A model generated the notes under the pieces. The model was not told the DNA's origin and did no database searches. It was given only the letters and a program-made list of their open reading frames with translations. The translations under genes and the position numbers were made by a program. A stretch of 42,920 nt of DNA from a bacterium (GTDB lineage: Bacteria; Hydrothermota; Tepidihabitantia; B3-TA06), in the NCBI GenBank assembly GCA_012517375.1, contig JAAYVC010000005.1:1-42920 (forward strand). The letters are read 5' to 3'. Numbering within the stretch: position 1 is the stretch's first letter; every line of letters begins with the position of its first letter. Below are positions 1-6,846 of the stretch, piece by piece.

Positions 1-40
1 CCGATCGAAGTCAGGTTTGACAATACGAAGTCCAGAATCA

Positions 41-117
41 TGGACAAAAGCTGGTCAAAAGATGGTCAAATAATGGTCAAAAGGTAGTCAAAAGCTGGTC
101 AAAAATGAATCAAAATC
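41..117. repeat. Seven-unit 11-bp tandem repeat, consensus TGGTCAAAAGN
   Basis: Units begin at 41, 52, 63, 74, 85, 96 and 107, exactly 11 bp apart. The core TGGTCAAAA is kept in most units; the first has TGGAC, the fifth TAGTC and the last is degenerate (GAATCAAAA). Eleven is not a multiple of three, so the repeat is not a coding repeat. The short A-run recurs about once per helical turn, which could bend the DNA or place bound protein on one face. Function is unknown. Confidence 0.8.
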
Positions 118-127
118 GGGAGAAATA

Positions 128-169
128 GGGGTTTTTGGGGTAAAAAGGGGAAAATTTGGGTGAGGGGGG
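128..169 (+). other. G-run tract, potential G-quadruplex
   Basis: Five runs of three to six G lie at 128-131, 137-140, 147-150, 158-160 and 164-169, separated by A/T-rich loops of 3 to 7 bases. This fits the usual G-quadruplex pattern on the plus strand. More G-runs follow at about 193-216. No gene is visible here; the region lies between the 11-bp repeat and the TAC promoter. Confidence 0.55.
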
Positions 170-217
170 TGATCGGATACCCACTCCCCAGGTGGGAGGG
201 GTAAAGGGGGAGGGGGT

Positions 218-248
218 CCCAAAGAAACCGCTTCGCGATTTCTTTGGG
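218..248. repeat. Hairpin with 10-bp perfect stem
   Basis: CCCAAAGAAA (218-227) pairs perfectly with TTTCTTTGGG (239-248) around an 11-base loop. It is preceded by GGGGGT. The layout resembles the hairpin at 33004-33029, which also follows a GGGGT run. No T-tract follows on the plus strand, so it is not an obvious terminator for a gene in the window. It may be a dispersed palindromic element. Confidence 0.6.
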
Positions 249-423
249 TTGCAATAGTTGACAAAAAGAACGAGGTCAGGTTTCTATGGTGCCCGGCAGA
301 AGCAAGCTTATAATTGGTATTAGTCAGGGGAAGAGGTTTCTTACGGTTGACAAAAACTGTAATTTTTTGTAAACTCTTTACATGAGGGCAAGTTTGATGA
401 ACCTCTTTTTGACTTTTCACCCC

Positions 424-451
424 TTGACATTGTTAACTTTTAGGTTAATAT
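424..451 (+). promoter_or_regulatory. TAC operon promoter with inverted repeat
   Basis: The -35 TTGACA is at 424-429 and the -10 TAATAT at 446-451, with a 16-bp spacer. The inverted repeat TTAAC (433-437) / GTTAA (444-448), 6-bp spacer, lies across the spacer and -10, where a bound antitoxin would block RNA polymerase. The -10 ends 4 bp before the ATG at 456, so the transcript is probably leaderless. Operator function is inferred from autoregulation in HigBA systems. Confidence 0.65.
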
Positions 452-455
452 TCAG

Positions 456-842
456 ATGAGTGAAAATTCTTTGGAATATCTGGTTGCTTGCACAGGATGT
501 GAATGCCAAATCTTATTCCTCACAGAAGCTAATGAATTCATGGCCGAAATAAAAAAAGACTATCCTAAGGACCACTTAGAACTAATGAAGATAATAAAGC
601 ATCTTTCAGAGTCAGGAAAGGTGATAAACCGAGAGAAGATGGAGCATATGGCTGGATTTAAAAATATTTGGGAAATGAAATCAAACAAAACAAGGCCATC
701 GAGGTTGTATGGATTTACGGATAAAATGGGGGTTCATGTAATAACCCATGGGAGTGAAAGACGTGAAGGGCAAGCCAGACGAAATGCAGAATTTGCAAAA
801 ACACAGCGGTACAAGAATCGCTGGGAAAAGGAGCATTCATAA
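456..842 (+). CDS. HigB-like toxin of a toxin-antitoxin-chaperone module
   Basis: 128 aa. The layout fits the HigB/RelE-like mRNA-interferase fold: an N-terminal strand (about 18-22), a helix of the type EFMAEIKKDYP, a second helix, then the strand region WEMKSNKTRPSRLYGF and VHVITHGSERR, matching the family pattern of an iWElr core followed by a late hGf.Kk element. Such toxins cleave ribosome-associated mRNA. The stop overlaps the next ATG (TAATG), giving translational coupling, in the toxin-first order typical of HigBA. The ATG at 456 has no ribosome-binding site and sits 4 bp after the -10, so translation is probably leaderless. Family assignment comes from pattern and context, not a database search. 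Confidence 0.75.
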   Translation: MSENSLEYLVACTGCECQILFLTEANEFMAEIKKDYPKDHLELMKIIKHLSESGKVINREKMEHMAGFKNIWEMKSNKTRPSRLYGFTDKMGVHVITHGSERREGQARRNAEFAKTQRYKNRWEKEHS

Positions 843-1315
843 TGAATAAGGGCGATCTTCAAGCGAAGTTAAACCAAGATTACGAGGAACTTATTAATAA
901 TGTTGAGTTCCATGTGGAGGGATTGAAGTTCGACTTTGCGGAAGAAGTTTCCAAATATCTTGGAAATGAAGAGGGGAAAGTAACACGAGCAGAACTTGCT
1001 CGTAGAATGGAAAGCACACCTGCGTGGATAACCAAAATGCTCCGTACCAATTGGAATATGACCATGGAAACCATGGCGAAAATAGCGTTCGCCTTAGGTA
1101 TGAAGGTTGAAACAAAGTTAGTTCGGATTAATGATGTTTCTTCTCGATTAGTCTATCATGAAAAAGATAATTGGGCAAAAATCCCGGTGGAATCTTCGCA
1201 TAAAAAACCTCCCGTTATACCCAGAGAGAAACCATTGGAAGCGATTTTCCAACCATTAGTTGGAGAAGTGGATTTCGAGAATATGCCCAACTATGAGGAA
1301 GCTTTAGTAGCATGA
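842..1315 (+). CDS. XRE/HigA-like antitoxin with C-terminal extension
   Basis: 157 aa. A helix-turn-helix covers about residues 45-90 (TRAELARRMESTPAWITKML, then a MAKIAFALGMKVE recognition-helix tail), as in Cro/C1-type HigA antitoxins. It should bind DNA and neutralise the toxin at 456. About 65 residues follow the HTH, rich in Pro, Lys and aromatics, with Trp near residue 117. In the M. tuberculosis TAC system such an extension (ChAD) makes the antitoxin depend on its SecB-like chaperone, and the same role is inferred here. It overlaps the toxin by 1 bp and the chaperone by 4 bp (ATGA). Confidence 0.8.
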   Translation: MNKGDLQAKLNQDYEELINNVEFHVEGLKFDFAEEVSKYLGNEEGKVTRAELARRMESTPAWITKMLRTNWNMTMETMAKIAFALGMKVETKLVRINDVSSRLVYHEKDNWAKIPVESSHKKPPVIPREKPLEAIFQPLVGEVDFENMPNYEEALVA

Positions 1316-1809
1316 AGCGATCACCGTTACAAGTCGAAACTTACTTCCTGCACGAGCTTTCCTTTGAAGTTAGTGAAGAGTACGATGATAGAAAGCCCGT
1401 TAGTGATAACTCCACGAGTTTTCAATATTTTATGGATTTTGGGTGCCATGATGTCAAAAAACACAAGTGGTTTTGTGCTTTGGGTGTTCGGTTTAAACCT
1501 GAAGTGAATGATAATGCCCCCTATTCTTATAAAGTCGTCCTTATAGGTTATTTTAAGGTAGAGGGTAATATCCCAAGCAAGGAAGCTGAAGAAAAACTAG
1601 TTCACGCCAATGCGCCTGCCCTTCTATATACAGTAGCTCGTGAAATTCTTTCATCGGTTTCGGCCAGTGCACGCTGGGGTCGCATCATTTTGCCTACGGT
1701 TTATTTCCCTGCAGTAACCTCTGCGGAGCTGAATTCTCCAAAAAGCGAACGAACTACTTCCTCTTCCGCCAAGTCAAAATCTAAAGTTTTAAAGGCACAA
1801 AAGAGTTAG
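1312..1809 (+). CDS. SecB-like chaperone of TAC module
   Basis: 165 aa. The N-terminal stretch LQVETYFLHELSFE matches the opening strand of SecB (FQIQRIYTKDISFE in E. coli). Residues about 98-132 (ANAPALLYTVAREILSSVSA, then RIILPTVYFP) match the conserved SecB region CPNILFPYAREC...LAPVNF. The last 30 residues are a Ser/Lys-rich tail. SecB holds proteins unfolded. A solitary SecB-like protein overlapping a HigA-type gene is the arrangement of Rv1957 in the M. tuberculosis TAC operon, where it protects the antitoxin. No other Sec gene is nearby, which favours the TAC role over general export. Confidence in the SecB fold is good; the partner role is inferred. Confidence 0.82.
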   Translation: MKRSPLQVETYFLHELSFEVSEEYDDRKPVSDNSTSFQYFMDFGCHDVKKHKWFCALGVRFKPEVNDNAPYSYKVVLIGYFKVEGNIPSKEAEEKLVHANAPALLYTVAREILSSVSASARWGRIILPTVYFPAVTSAELNSPKSERTTSSSAKSKSKVLKAQKS

Positions 1810-1872
1810 CATTATACAACCGCCGTTAGCCTCCTTGACCTTTTGAATATCCCCCTCCTTTGCGCTGTATCC

Positions 1873-1900
1873 TTGACAAAAGGTTAAACTAACCTATTAT
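1873..1900 (+). promoter_or_regulatory. lemA promoter with palindromic operator-like site
   Basis: The -35 TTGACA is at 1873-1878 and the -10 TATTAT at 1895-1900, with a 16-bp spacer. A perfect inverted repeat AGGTTA-AAC-TAACCT fills 1881-1895, between the two boxes. The same AGGTTAA half-site occurs in the TAC promoter at 442-448. The TAC antitoxin might therefore also control lemA/htpX; this is inference. Confidence 0.65.
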
Positions 1901-1926
1901 CTAATACTACAGTGTAAGGAGGAAAA

Positions 1927-2496
1927 TTGGTAGCACTGATAATACTTGGAATAGTTATAGTAATCCTCGTGTTCGTTGTCATCGGCATTTACAACGGGCT
2001 GGTTGTAAAGCGCAACCGAACGCGCAACGCCTGGCATCAGATAGACGTACAGCTCAGACGCCGCTATGACCTTATCCCGAACCTCGTGGAGACGGTCAAA
2101 GGCTACGCCGCGCACGAGCGCCAGACGCTCGAGAACGTCATAGCCGCCCGAAACATGGGCGTGAACGCGAAGACGGTCGGTGAAGCCGCAAAGGCCAACA
2201 ACATGATCTCGGACACCCTCAAGTCCTTGTTCGCGGTCGCCGAGGCGTACCCGAACCTCAAGGCCAACGAGAACTTCATGGCGCTTCAGGAAGAGCTGCG
2301 CACGACCGAGGAGAAGATAGCGTTCGCCCGGCAGTTCTACAACGACTCGGTCATGGACTACAACAACGCGCGCGAGAAGTTCCCGGGCAACATCTTTGCA
2401 GGCATGTTCGGCTTCCAGCCCTTCGAGTACTGGGAGATTCCGGAAGAAGAGAAGGCGGCGCGCGAACCCGTCAAGGTGAGTTTCACTCAGCAGTAG
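1927..2496 (+). CDS. lemA: LemA family protein
   Basis: 189 aa. It has an N-terminal membrane helix (about 2-22), then the LemA signature: [42 protein letters not shown] and a late [22 protein letters not shown] segment. LemA proteins are membrane-anchored helical-bundle proteins of unclear biochemical role. They are often next to HtpX-type proteases, as here. The start is a TTG at 1927 with AAGGAGG (1916-1922) just upstream. Length and architecture are normal. Confidence 0.93.
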   Translation: MVALIILGIVIVILVFVVIGIYNGLVVKRNRTRNAWHQIDVQLRRRYDLIPNLVETVKGYAAHERQTLENVIAARNMGVNAKTVGEAAKANNMISDTLKSLFAVAEAYPNLKANENFMALQEELRTTEEKIAFARQFYNDSVMDYNNAREKFPGNIFAGMFGFQPFEYWEIPEEEKAAREPVKVSFTQQ

Positions 2497-2588
2497 TCTG
2501 AAACACTAACCTTTTGACGTCGGTAAAGTGCTTGTCCTATCGCGGATGTTTGAAATCACGCCACCCGGCTTAAGCCAAGGAGGCTAGG

Positions 2589-3965
2589 ATGGCCCGCAGC
2601 AGCCTCTATTCCCTGATCGCAGGAAACAAGTGGAAGACGTTCGGATTCGTCTTCCTCTTTTCCATAATCGTCATCCTCATCGGACTTGCTATAGGCTGGT
2701 GGTTCGAATGGGGCATAGGCGCCTGGGCTATTTTCGGAATCGCCCTTATCGGATACAACCTCATATTCTACTTCGCGTCCAAGAAGATAGCGCTTTTCGC
2801 AAACGGTGCCAGGCGGGCGGACCCGGAGCAGTACAAGAAGCTTTACAACGTCGTTGAGGAGATGTCCATTGCGTCCGGTCAGCCAATGCCCGAGGTCTAC
2901 ATCGTAGATGACCCCTCGCCCAACGCGTTCGCGACAGGCCGCAATCCGAAGAACGCGGCCGTAGCGGTCACTACCGGTCTCTACGAGATGCTCGACCGCG
3001 CCGAGCTTCAGGGCGTCATCGCGCACGAGATGAGCCACATAAAGAACTACGACATCCTTCTAATGACAGTGATAGCCATAATGGTCGGGTTCATCGTGCT
3101 TGCGCGCGACGTGTTCTGGCGCTGGGGTTTCGTGTTCGGCGGAAGGGGCCGGCGCTCGTCCGGCGGAAAGGGAGGAGGCTACGCAATGCTCATCCTCCTC
3201 GCGGTTGGAATCGTCCTCGCAATCGTCGCGCCGCTTCTGGTAGCCCTTATCCGTGCCGCCATATCCAGGCAGCGCGAATACCTTGCCGACGCATCAGGCG
3301 CCATGATGACGCGCAACCCCGAGGGGCTTGCAAGCGCACTCGAAAAGATAGGCGGCGTATACCAGAAGGTCCAGCGCTCGTCGAGCGCGACCGCGCACCT
3401 CTTCATCGCCTCGCCCGCGTGCAAGGACAGATTGAATCCCGCTAAGCCTCAACGCCAGATAAAAGCCGGCGCTTTCGATACCCACCCGCCCATCCCGCTG
3501 CGCGTCGAGCGTCTGCGCCAGCTTACACTCGACGGCGAGTACGCACAGCAGTTTGCATGGGCAGCAGCCCAGCCCCAAACGTCTGCTGCGCAGCCGTTTG
3601 GGGACTCCTCTCTTAACCTCAAAAACTCGCAGAGCGACTTTTCGGGGACCCCATCTTTGTCGTCAAGCGCCATTCAATCAACTGCTCCTGTCCCGGCCGC
3701 CCACCCGAGTCCAACCCCCTCCACCTCCGCCGGGATTTCTCCTTCAACTCCAGCCGAACCCGCTCAGCCACAATCCCCTAACCGCGGCTCTGAACCGCCG
3801 TCTGCGCCAGCATCCAACCAGCCGCCTACCGCTCCTTCACAAAACGAGCCGCCCTCGCCTCAACCCCAAACGAATACTTCGCATTCGTCCGCGGACCCCA
3901 CTTCCTCGTCCTCCTCCTCCAAAAAAGAAGGCGACTGGCTGGACGACTATCTCAAGAAGACTTGA
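2589..3965 (+). CDS. htpX: HtpX-like M48 membrane metalloprotease with long Pro/Ser tail
   Basis: 458 aa, against about 280-300 for typical HtpX. It has two N-terminal membrane helices (about 15-40 and 45-63) and the zinc motif HEMSH (H146-E147...H150) followed by KNYD. A helix pair follows after about residue 155, and the third ligand region REYLADASGA is near 228-238. M48 proteases degrade misfolded membrane proteins. From about residue 325 the chain becomes a disordered Pro/Ser/Thr/Gln-rich tail of some 130 residues ending KKEGDWLDDYLKKT. An AAGGAGG box precedes the ATG. The 3' end overlaps the convergent restriction gene by 14 bp. Confidence 0.92.
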   Translation: MARSSLYSLIAGNKWKTFGFVFLFSIIVILIGLAIGWWFEWGIGAWAIFGIALIGYNLIFYFASKKIALFANGARRADPEQYKKLYNVVEEMSIASGQPMPEVYIVDDPSPNAFATGRNPKNAAVAVTTGLYEMLDRAELQGVIAHEMSHIKNYDILLMTVIAIMVGFIVLARDVFWRWGFVFGGRGRRSSGGKGGGYAMLILLAVGIVLAIVAPLLVALIRAAISRQREYLADASGAMMTRNPEGLASALEKIGGVYQKVQRSSSATAHLFIASPACKDRLNPAKPQRQIKAGAFDTHPPIPLRVERLRQLTLDGEYAQQFAWAAAQPQTSAAQPFGDSSLNLKNSQSDFSGTPSLSSSAIQSTAPVPAAHPSPTPSTSAGISPSTPAEPAQPQSPNRGSEPPSAPASNQPPTAPSQNEPPSPQPQTNTSHSSADPTSSSSSSKKEGDWLDDYLKKT

Positions 3966-5052
3966 GCAACTCTGCCCAGTCGCGGCGATCTTTAATTGTT
4001 GAATGGGAATCTAGAACTTTTCCTACCTCCTCAAGGAATTCCCTCCGACCCTTTTCCCCGAAAAGAGTCAATAAAACCGGGGCAAATTCCGTTAAGCTGA
4101 AGATGTATATGTTTTGACCGCTTGCAAACTCCTTGTCGCGCAGGGATTCGATTTTTGAAATATCCTCACCTGCAATGCCCTTTTGAGCAATGAACAATAA
4201 CTCCGAAACGCTATGAGACCGAACCTTGGGCATTTTTGCTTGTACCTGACTGATGGTCAATTGCTTATCCCGGACCTCGACCGCGAGAGCGATCTCGCCA
4301 TTCTTGTCAAGACATTCGATATCCGCAACAAGACCGGAGCTTGCGTCTGAAGCGTTTATATTCAACCGTCGTACTTCAGCATAGAGACTGAAGAGCTTAC
4401 CGGCAGTTCTTAAAAGAGCGGTCGTCAGGGACAGAACACGATCTCCGCCTGCTCCGTATCTAATGAAATTTTGGATTAAGTTATCAGCTTGAGCAAGACT
4501 TATTCGTTTGGGTACAGAATAGGTTACTTTGACCTGTGATAACCTCTGGTAAATTTCCGCAAGCACAGCCTGTAGCAATGCAAGAGTCAAAACCGGATCA
4601 TTCTTGGATTCAACCTCTTGAAGTATAAAAGAAAGGTCATCCCATCCGGCCTTGTCTTTTTGTTGGTGGCGGTACTTGCTTGTTACTTCTGGTCTACGCA
4701 GAGGGTTATTAACATAAGGTTCTGGGGATCCACCCAAAACGCATTCGTTTGCCTGATCGAATGGAACAACTACATCGTGGCATACAGAGCGTGCGTCAAA
4801 GGCACCTTTACCTCCCCGGCTTGCTTGCAAGCATTTACTGTCGAGGGATGAATCGGCTAATTTGGCTAAAAGTTGAGTAGGAAGGACATAGCGGTAACTC
4901 TTGGTGTCACTGTTTATTGCCCTTTTCACTGCTTCCTTAATTTTTTCGGGAAGGGTTATCTTTAAATGTCCCTCTGCCTTAACTACATGGTTCCACTCTT
5001 TATCCAGTATGGAACGACATTTTTCTTCGAATTCACTTAGAGTCGGGTTCAT
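3952..5052 (-). CDS. Putative type II restriction endonuclease, SacI family-like
   Basis: 366 aa. I recognise a resemblance to the SacI restriction endonuclease family, especially the central stretch FDARSVCHDVVVPFDQANE / GGSPEPYVNNPLRRPEV (about 87-122). A likely nuclease core follows: ADIECLDKNGEIALAVEVRD (about 245-263), a D...E-V-R strand pair resembling a PD-(D/E)xK site. The gene overlaps the upstream adenine methylase by 20 bp on the same strand, the standard restriction-modification layout. Specificity cannot be read from sequence. GAGCTC is present in the window (for example near 8884 and 11101), so there is no obvious avoidance of the SacI site. Family assignment is from memory of the motif. 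Confidence 0.68.
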   Translation of the reverse strand: MNPTLSEFEEKCRSILDKEWNHVVKAEGHLKITLPEKIKEAVKRAINSDTKSYRYVLPTQLLAKLADSSLDSKCLQASRGGKGAFDARSVCHDVVVPFDQANECVLGGSPEPYVNNPLRRPEVTSKYRHQQKDKAGWDDLSFILQEVESKNDPVLTLALLQAVLAEIYQRLSQVKVTYSVPKRISLAQADNLIQNFIRYGAGGDRVLSLTTALLRTAGKLFSLYAEVRRLNINASDASSGLVADIECLDKNGEIALAVEVRDKQLTISQVQAKMPKVRSHSVSELLFIAQKGIAGEDISKIESLRDKEFASGQNIYIFSLTEFAPVLLTLFGEKGRREFLEEVGKVLDSHSTIKDRRDWAELLKSS

Positions 5053-5905
5053 AGTTTGTCCAGAGGGCTTCCTGTCGGGGTTTCTTTATGGAGTGGCACA
5101 TTTTTTCCGGCGCATCCAAACGCCGCCACTCGACGTATAAATCATCCATAATCTCGCAGCGGTAGCCTGAGATGGCAACTTTTCCCTTGCACTTTTTGAG
5201 AACCTTCGCCAATGCAATATGGTCGGCGGTAGTCATCTCGAAACCATAGGCGTTAATATCGCCTCGGCTTTCGTGCGGATAAGGAGGGTCGCAGTAGAAA
5301 AGCGTATCTTTGCTATCGTAAAGCTGGATAACTTCTATCGCCGGTCGGTTTTCAATCTGTACTCTTAAAAGCCTTTCGGCAATATTCGGAAGGGCTTCAA
5401 CGCTTCCAAGCCACCGTGAAACAACACCTGACATCCCGGCACGACTTGTATTCTTGCAGTTTGCCCACCTGCCTATAGAAGCCTTCTGTGCAAGACCGGT
5501 TCTTACTTGCCGCGCACGGACGAAGAAGCGTCTTGCTCTTTCGAGGTCAGATAAGCCCTCTCTGGATTCGGATATAGCAAGAGCAAACTCCTCTCTTGAG
5601 AATGGTGTAAGGCCTATGGCTTCAATAAGGACGTCTTTCTGGTTGCGAAGAACGCGGAAAAAATTGACTACTTCGCCATCTATGTCGTTATACGTTTCAA
5701 CAGGGGATGGGGGGCGATTCAAGAGCACCGCCGCTGACCCGCCGAAAGGTTCGCAGTAGTGATGAACTTCCGGCAGGTGCGGGAGAAGCCAGTTAAGGTG
5801 GTTGAATTTACCGCCGTACCATCCGAACGCAATCATTTTTTTACCGTTGCGGCGAGTGGTTTGAGGTATAAGGATCCCTTTCGATATGGAAGTCTGACCC
5901 ATCAT
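5033..5905 (-). CDS. D12-class DNA N6-adenine methyltransferase
   Basis: 290 aa. Residues about 25-33 hold FGWYGGK, the Dam-type AdoMet-binding motif, followed by YCEPFGGSAAVLLNR (about 52-66). DTLFYCDPPYPHESR near 200 carries the DPPY catalytic motif. It should methylate adenine and protect host DNA from the overlapping restriction enzyme downstream. The ATG at 5905 lies 3 bp after a good -10, so either the message is leaderless or the start is the internal ATG at 5836, immediately before the conserved domain; neither has a ribosome-binding site. Dam-clade enzymes often modify GATC, but specificity here is unknown. Confidence 0.9.
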   Translation of the reverse strand: MMGQTSISKGILIPQTTRRNGKKMIAFGWYGGKFNHLNWLLPHLPEVHHYCEPFGGSAAVLLNRPPSPVETYNDIDGEVVNFFRVLRNQKDVLIEAIGLTPFSREEFALAISESREGLSDLERARRFFVRARQVRTGLAQKASIGRWANCKNTSRAGMSGVVSRWLGSVEALPNIAERLLRVQIENRPAIEVIQLYDSKDTLFYCDPPYPHESRGDINAYGFEMTTADHIALAKVLKKCKGKVAISGYRCEIMDDLYVEWRRLDAPEKMCHSIKKPRQEALWTNYEPDSK

Positions 5906-5908
5906 CTA

Positions 5909-5936
5909 ATAATAAGTGTTTACAATCTTAAGTCAA
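5909..5936 (-). promoter_or_regulatory. Promoter of restriction-modification operon
   Basis: Reading the minus strand, the -35 TTGACT is at 5936-5931 and the -10 TATTAT at 5914-5909, with a 16-bp spacer. Three bases then separate the -10 from the ATG at 5905. Confidence 0.65.
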
Positions 5937-5947
5937 GCGTTTACCTG

Positions 5948-5986
5948 ACCTCATCGCTTCCCAGGTGGCAGGGCAATTATCCCTGC
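5948..5986. repeat. 25-bp repeat copy with adjoining hairpin
   Basis: 5948-5972 matches 6887-6911 at 24 of 25 positions (core CGCTTCCCAGGTGGCAGG). The second copy lies inside the 3' end of the gene at 6843. GCAGGG (5968-5973) and CCCTGC (5981-5986) form a 6-bp stem that begins in the repeat and could end transcription from the lipoprotein gene upstream on the minus strand, though no T-tract follows. Read on the minus strand this copy encodes CPATWEAMR, resembling GPATWEAIR in the gene, so it may be a remnant of a duplicated 3' end. Confidence 0.55.
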
Positions 5987-6045
5987 GACTTAATCTTTTA
6001 CTTTAAGGGACCAGACCTTTTCAGGGTTGATGAGTGGGAGGACGC

Positions 6046-6813
6046 CTACTCGCCCTTGCCGGGGTAGCGAATAGAGTCGGGATTAATAGGGTATCGCGAC
6101 CAGTCGGGATGGGGTTCGTCCATCCACACCCAGTGAGCCTCGAGCCAGCGCCACCAGTCAGACGAGGGTCCCAAAAACTGGGGGCTGGTTCGGCATTTTG
6201 CCTTTATACGGTAGATAATGCCTTTGCGCTCGAAAAAGACTTCTGTCGCGTATTCCATCCACTGATTTGTTTCCTGGTATACGAGCATTGCGTACTGACA
6301 GAAGACCTTTGCAGGCAGTTCCCTGAAGGTCGCATCGAATGAAGTGTCCCACTGGGCTTCGCGAGAGAATCTGAACCACTCGCCTGCCGTATGCTGCACG
6401 GGTTTCCCAAGAGTATCCAGAGGAAGATGATACCAGAAGATGCTGATTGAACCATCGGGCATGAATTCGCCGGAAGGTACGTAATTAACCTCGTAGGTGA
6501 TTTCGCCTCTCGTAGAATCTCCTGCAATATCGGATGGTACAATAAAGGTGGTGGCCTTGAAATAGTCGTGGATTTCCATGTCTACGGGGTGAAGAATACC
6601 CAGGGTATCTGAATCCCTAATCCAGAATGGGCGCGAGTGCATGAAGTCATAGTTTTCTTTGTCGCCGGGGCATGGGTCGAACTCCTCGTAGAGAAATGTG
6701 GGATAAAATCTGCATCCCTCGTGAAACCCCTTCGTTAAAGCCTTTTGCGGCGGTTTGCAGCTAGCGGCGAGTAAAAGCATGAACACAACAAAGTAACCGC
6801 ATGTTTTCTTCAT
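6046..6813 (-). CDS. Hypothetical lipoprotein
   Basis: 255 aa of unrecognised family. A short signal peptide ends in the lipobox LAASC (Cys about 19), so the mature protein is probably a lipid-anchored envelope protein. The rest is rich in aromatic and acidic residues with no motif I can name (for example FYPTFLYEEFDPCPGD). The ATG at 6813 is 5 bp after a strong -10 and lacks a ribosome-binding site, suggesting leaderless translation. It lies downstream of the minus-strand gene at 6843 but has its own promoter. Confidence 0.8.
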   Translation of the reverse strand: MKKTCGYFVVFMLLLAASCKPPQKALTKGFHEGCRFYPTFLYEEFDPCPGDKENYDFMHSRPFWIRDSDTLGILHPVDMEIHDYFKATTFIVPSDIAGDSTRGEITYEVNYVPSGEFMPDGSISIFWYHLPLDTLGKPVQHTAGEWFRFSREAQWDTSFDATFRELPAKVFCQYAMLVYQETNQWMEYATEVFFERKGIIYRIKAKCRTSPQFLGPSSDWWRWLEAHWVWMDEPHPDWSRYPINPDSIRYPGKGE

Positions 6814-6818
6814 GCGTA

Positions 6819-6846
6819 ATGATAGCAGAAACGTTCAGCTTGTCAA
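6819..6846 (-). promoter_or_regulatory. Promoter of the lipoprotein at 6813
   Basis: On the minus strand TTGACA lies at 6846-6841 and TATCAT at 6824-6819, with a 16-bp spacer. The -10 is followed by 5 bp and then the ATG. The -35 overlaps the last codons of the upstream gene. Confidence 0.7.

Noticed and set aside
41-117. CRISPR array
   Set aside because: Units of 11 bp follow each other directly with no unique spacers, and no cas gene is present.
88-420. Open frame on the minus strand across the 5' repeat region
   Set aside because: Its codons run through the 11-bp repeat, the G-runs and the hairpin, giving a Pro-rich low-complexity chain with no start signal.
2556-3038. Minus-strand frame opposite htpX
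   Set aside because: It is antisense to the conserved M48 zinc motif and membrane helices and has no ribosome-binding site; a GC-rich shadow.
3553-4002. Plus-strand frame over the htpX tail
   Set aside because: It is another frame of the Pro/Ser-rich tail, giving an Arg/Pro-rich product without a start signal.
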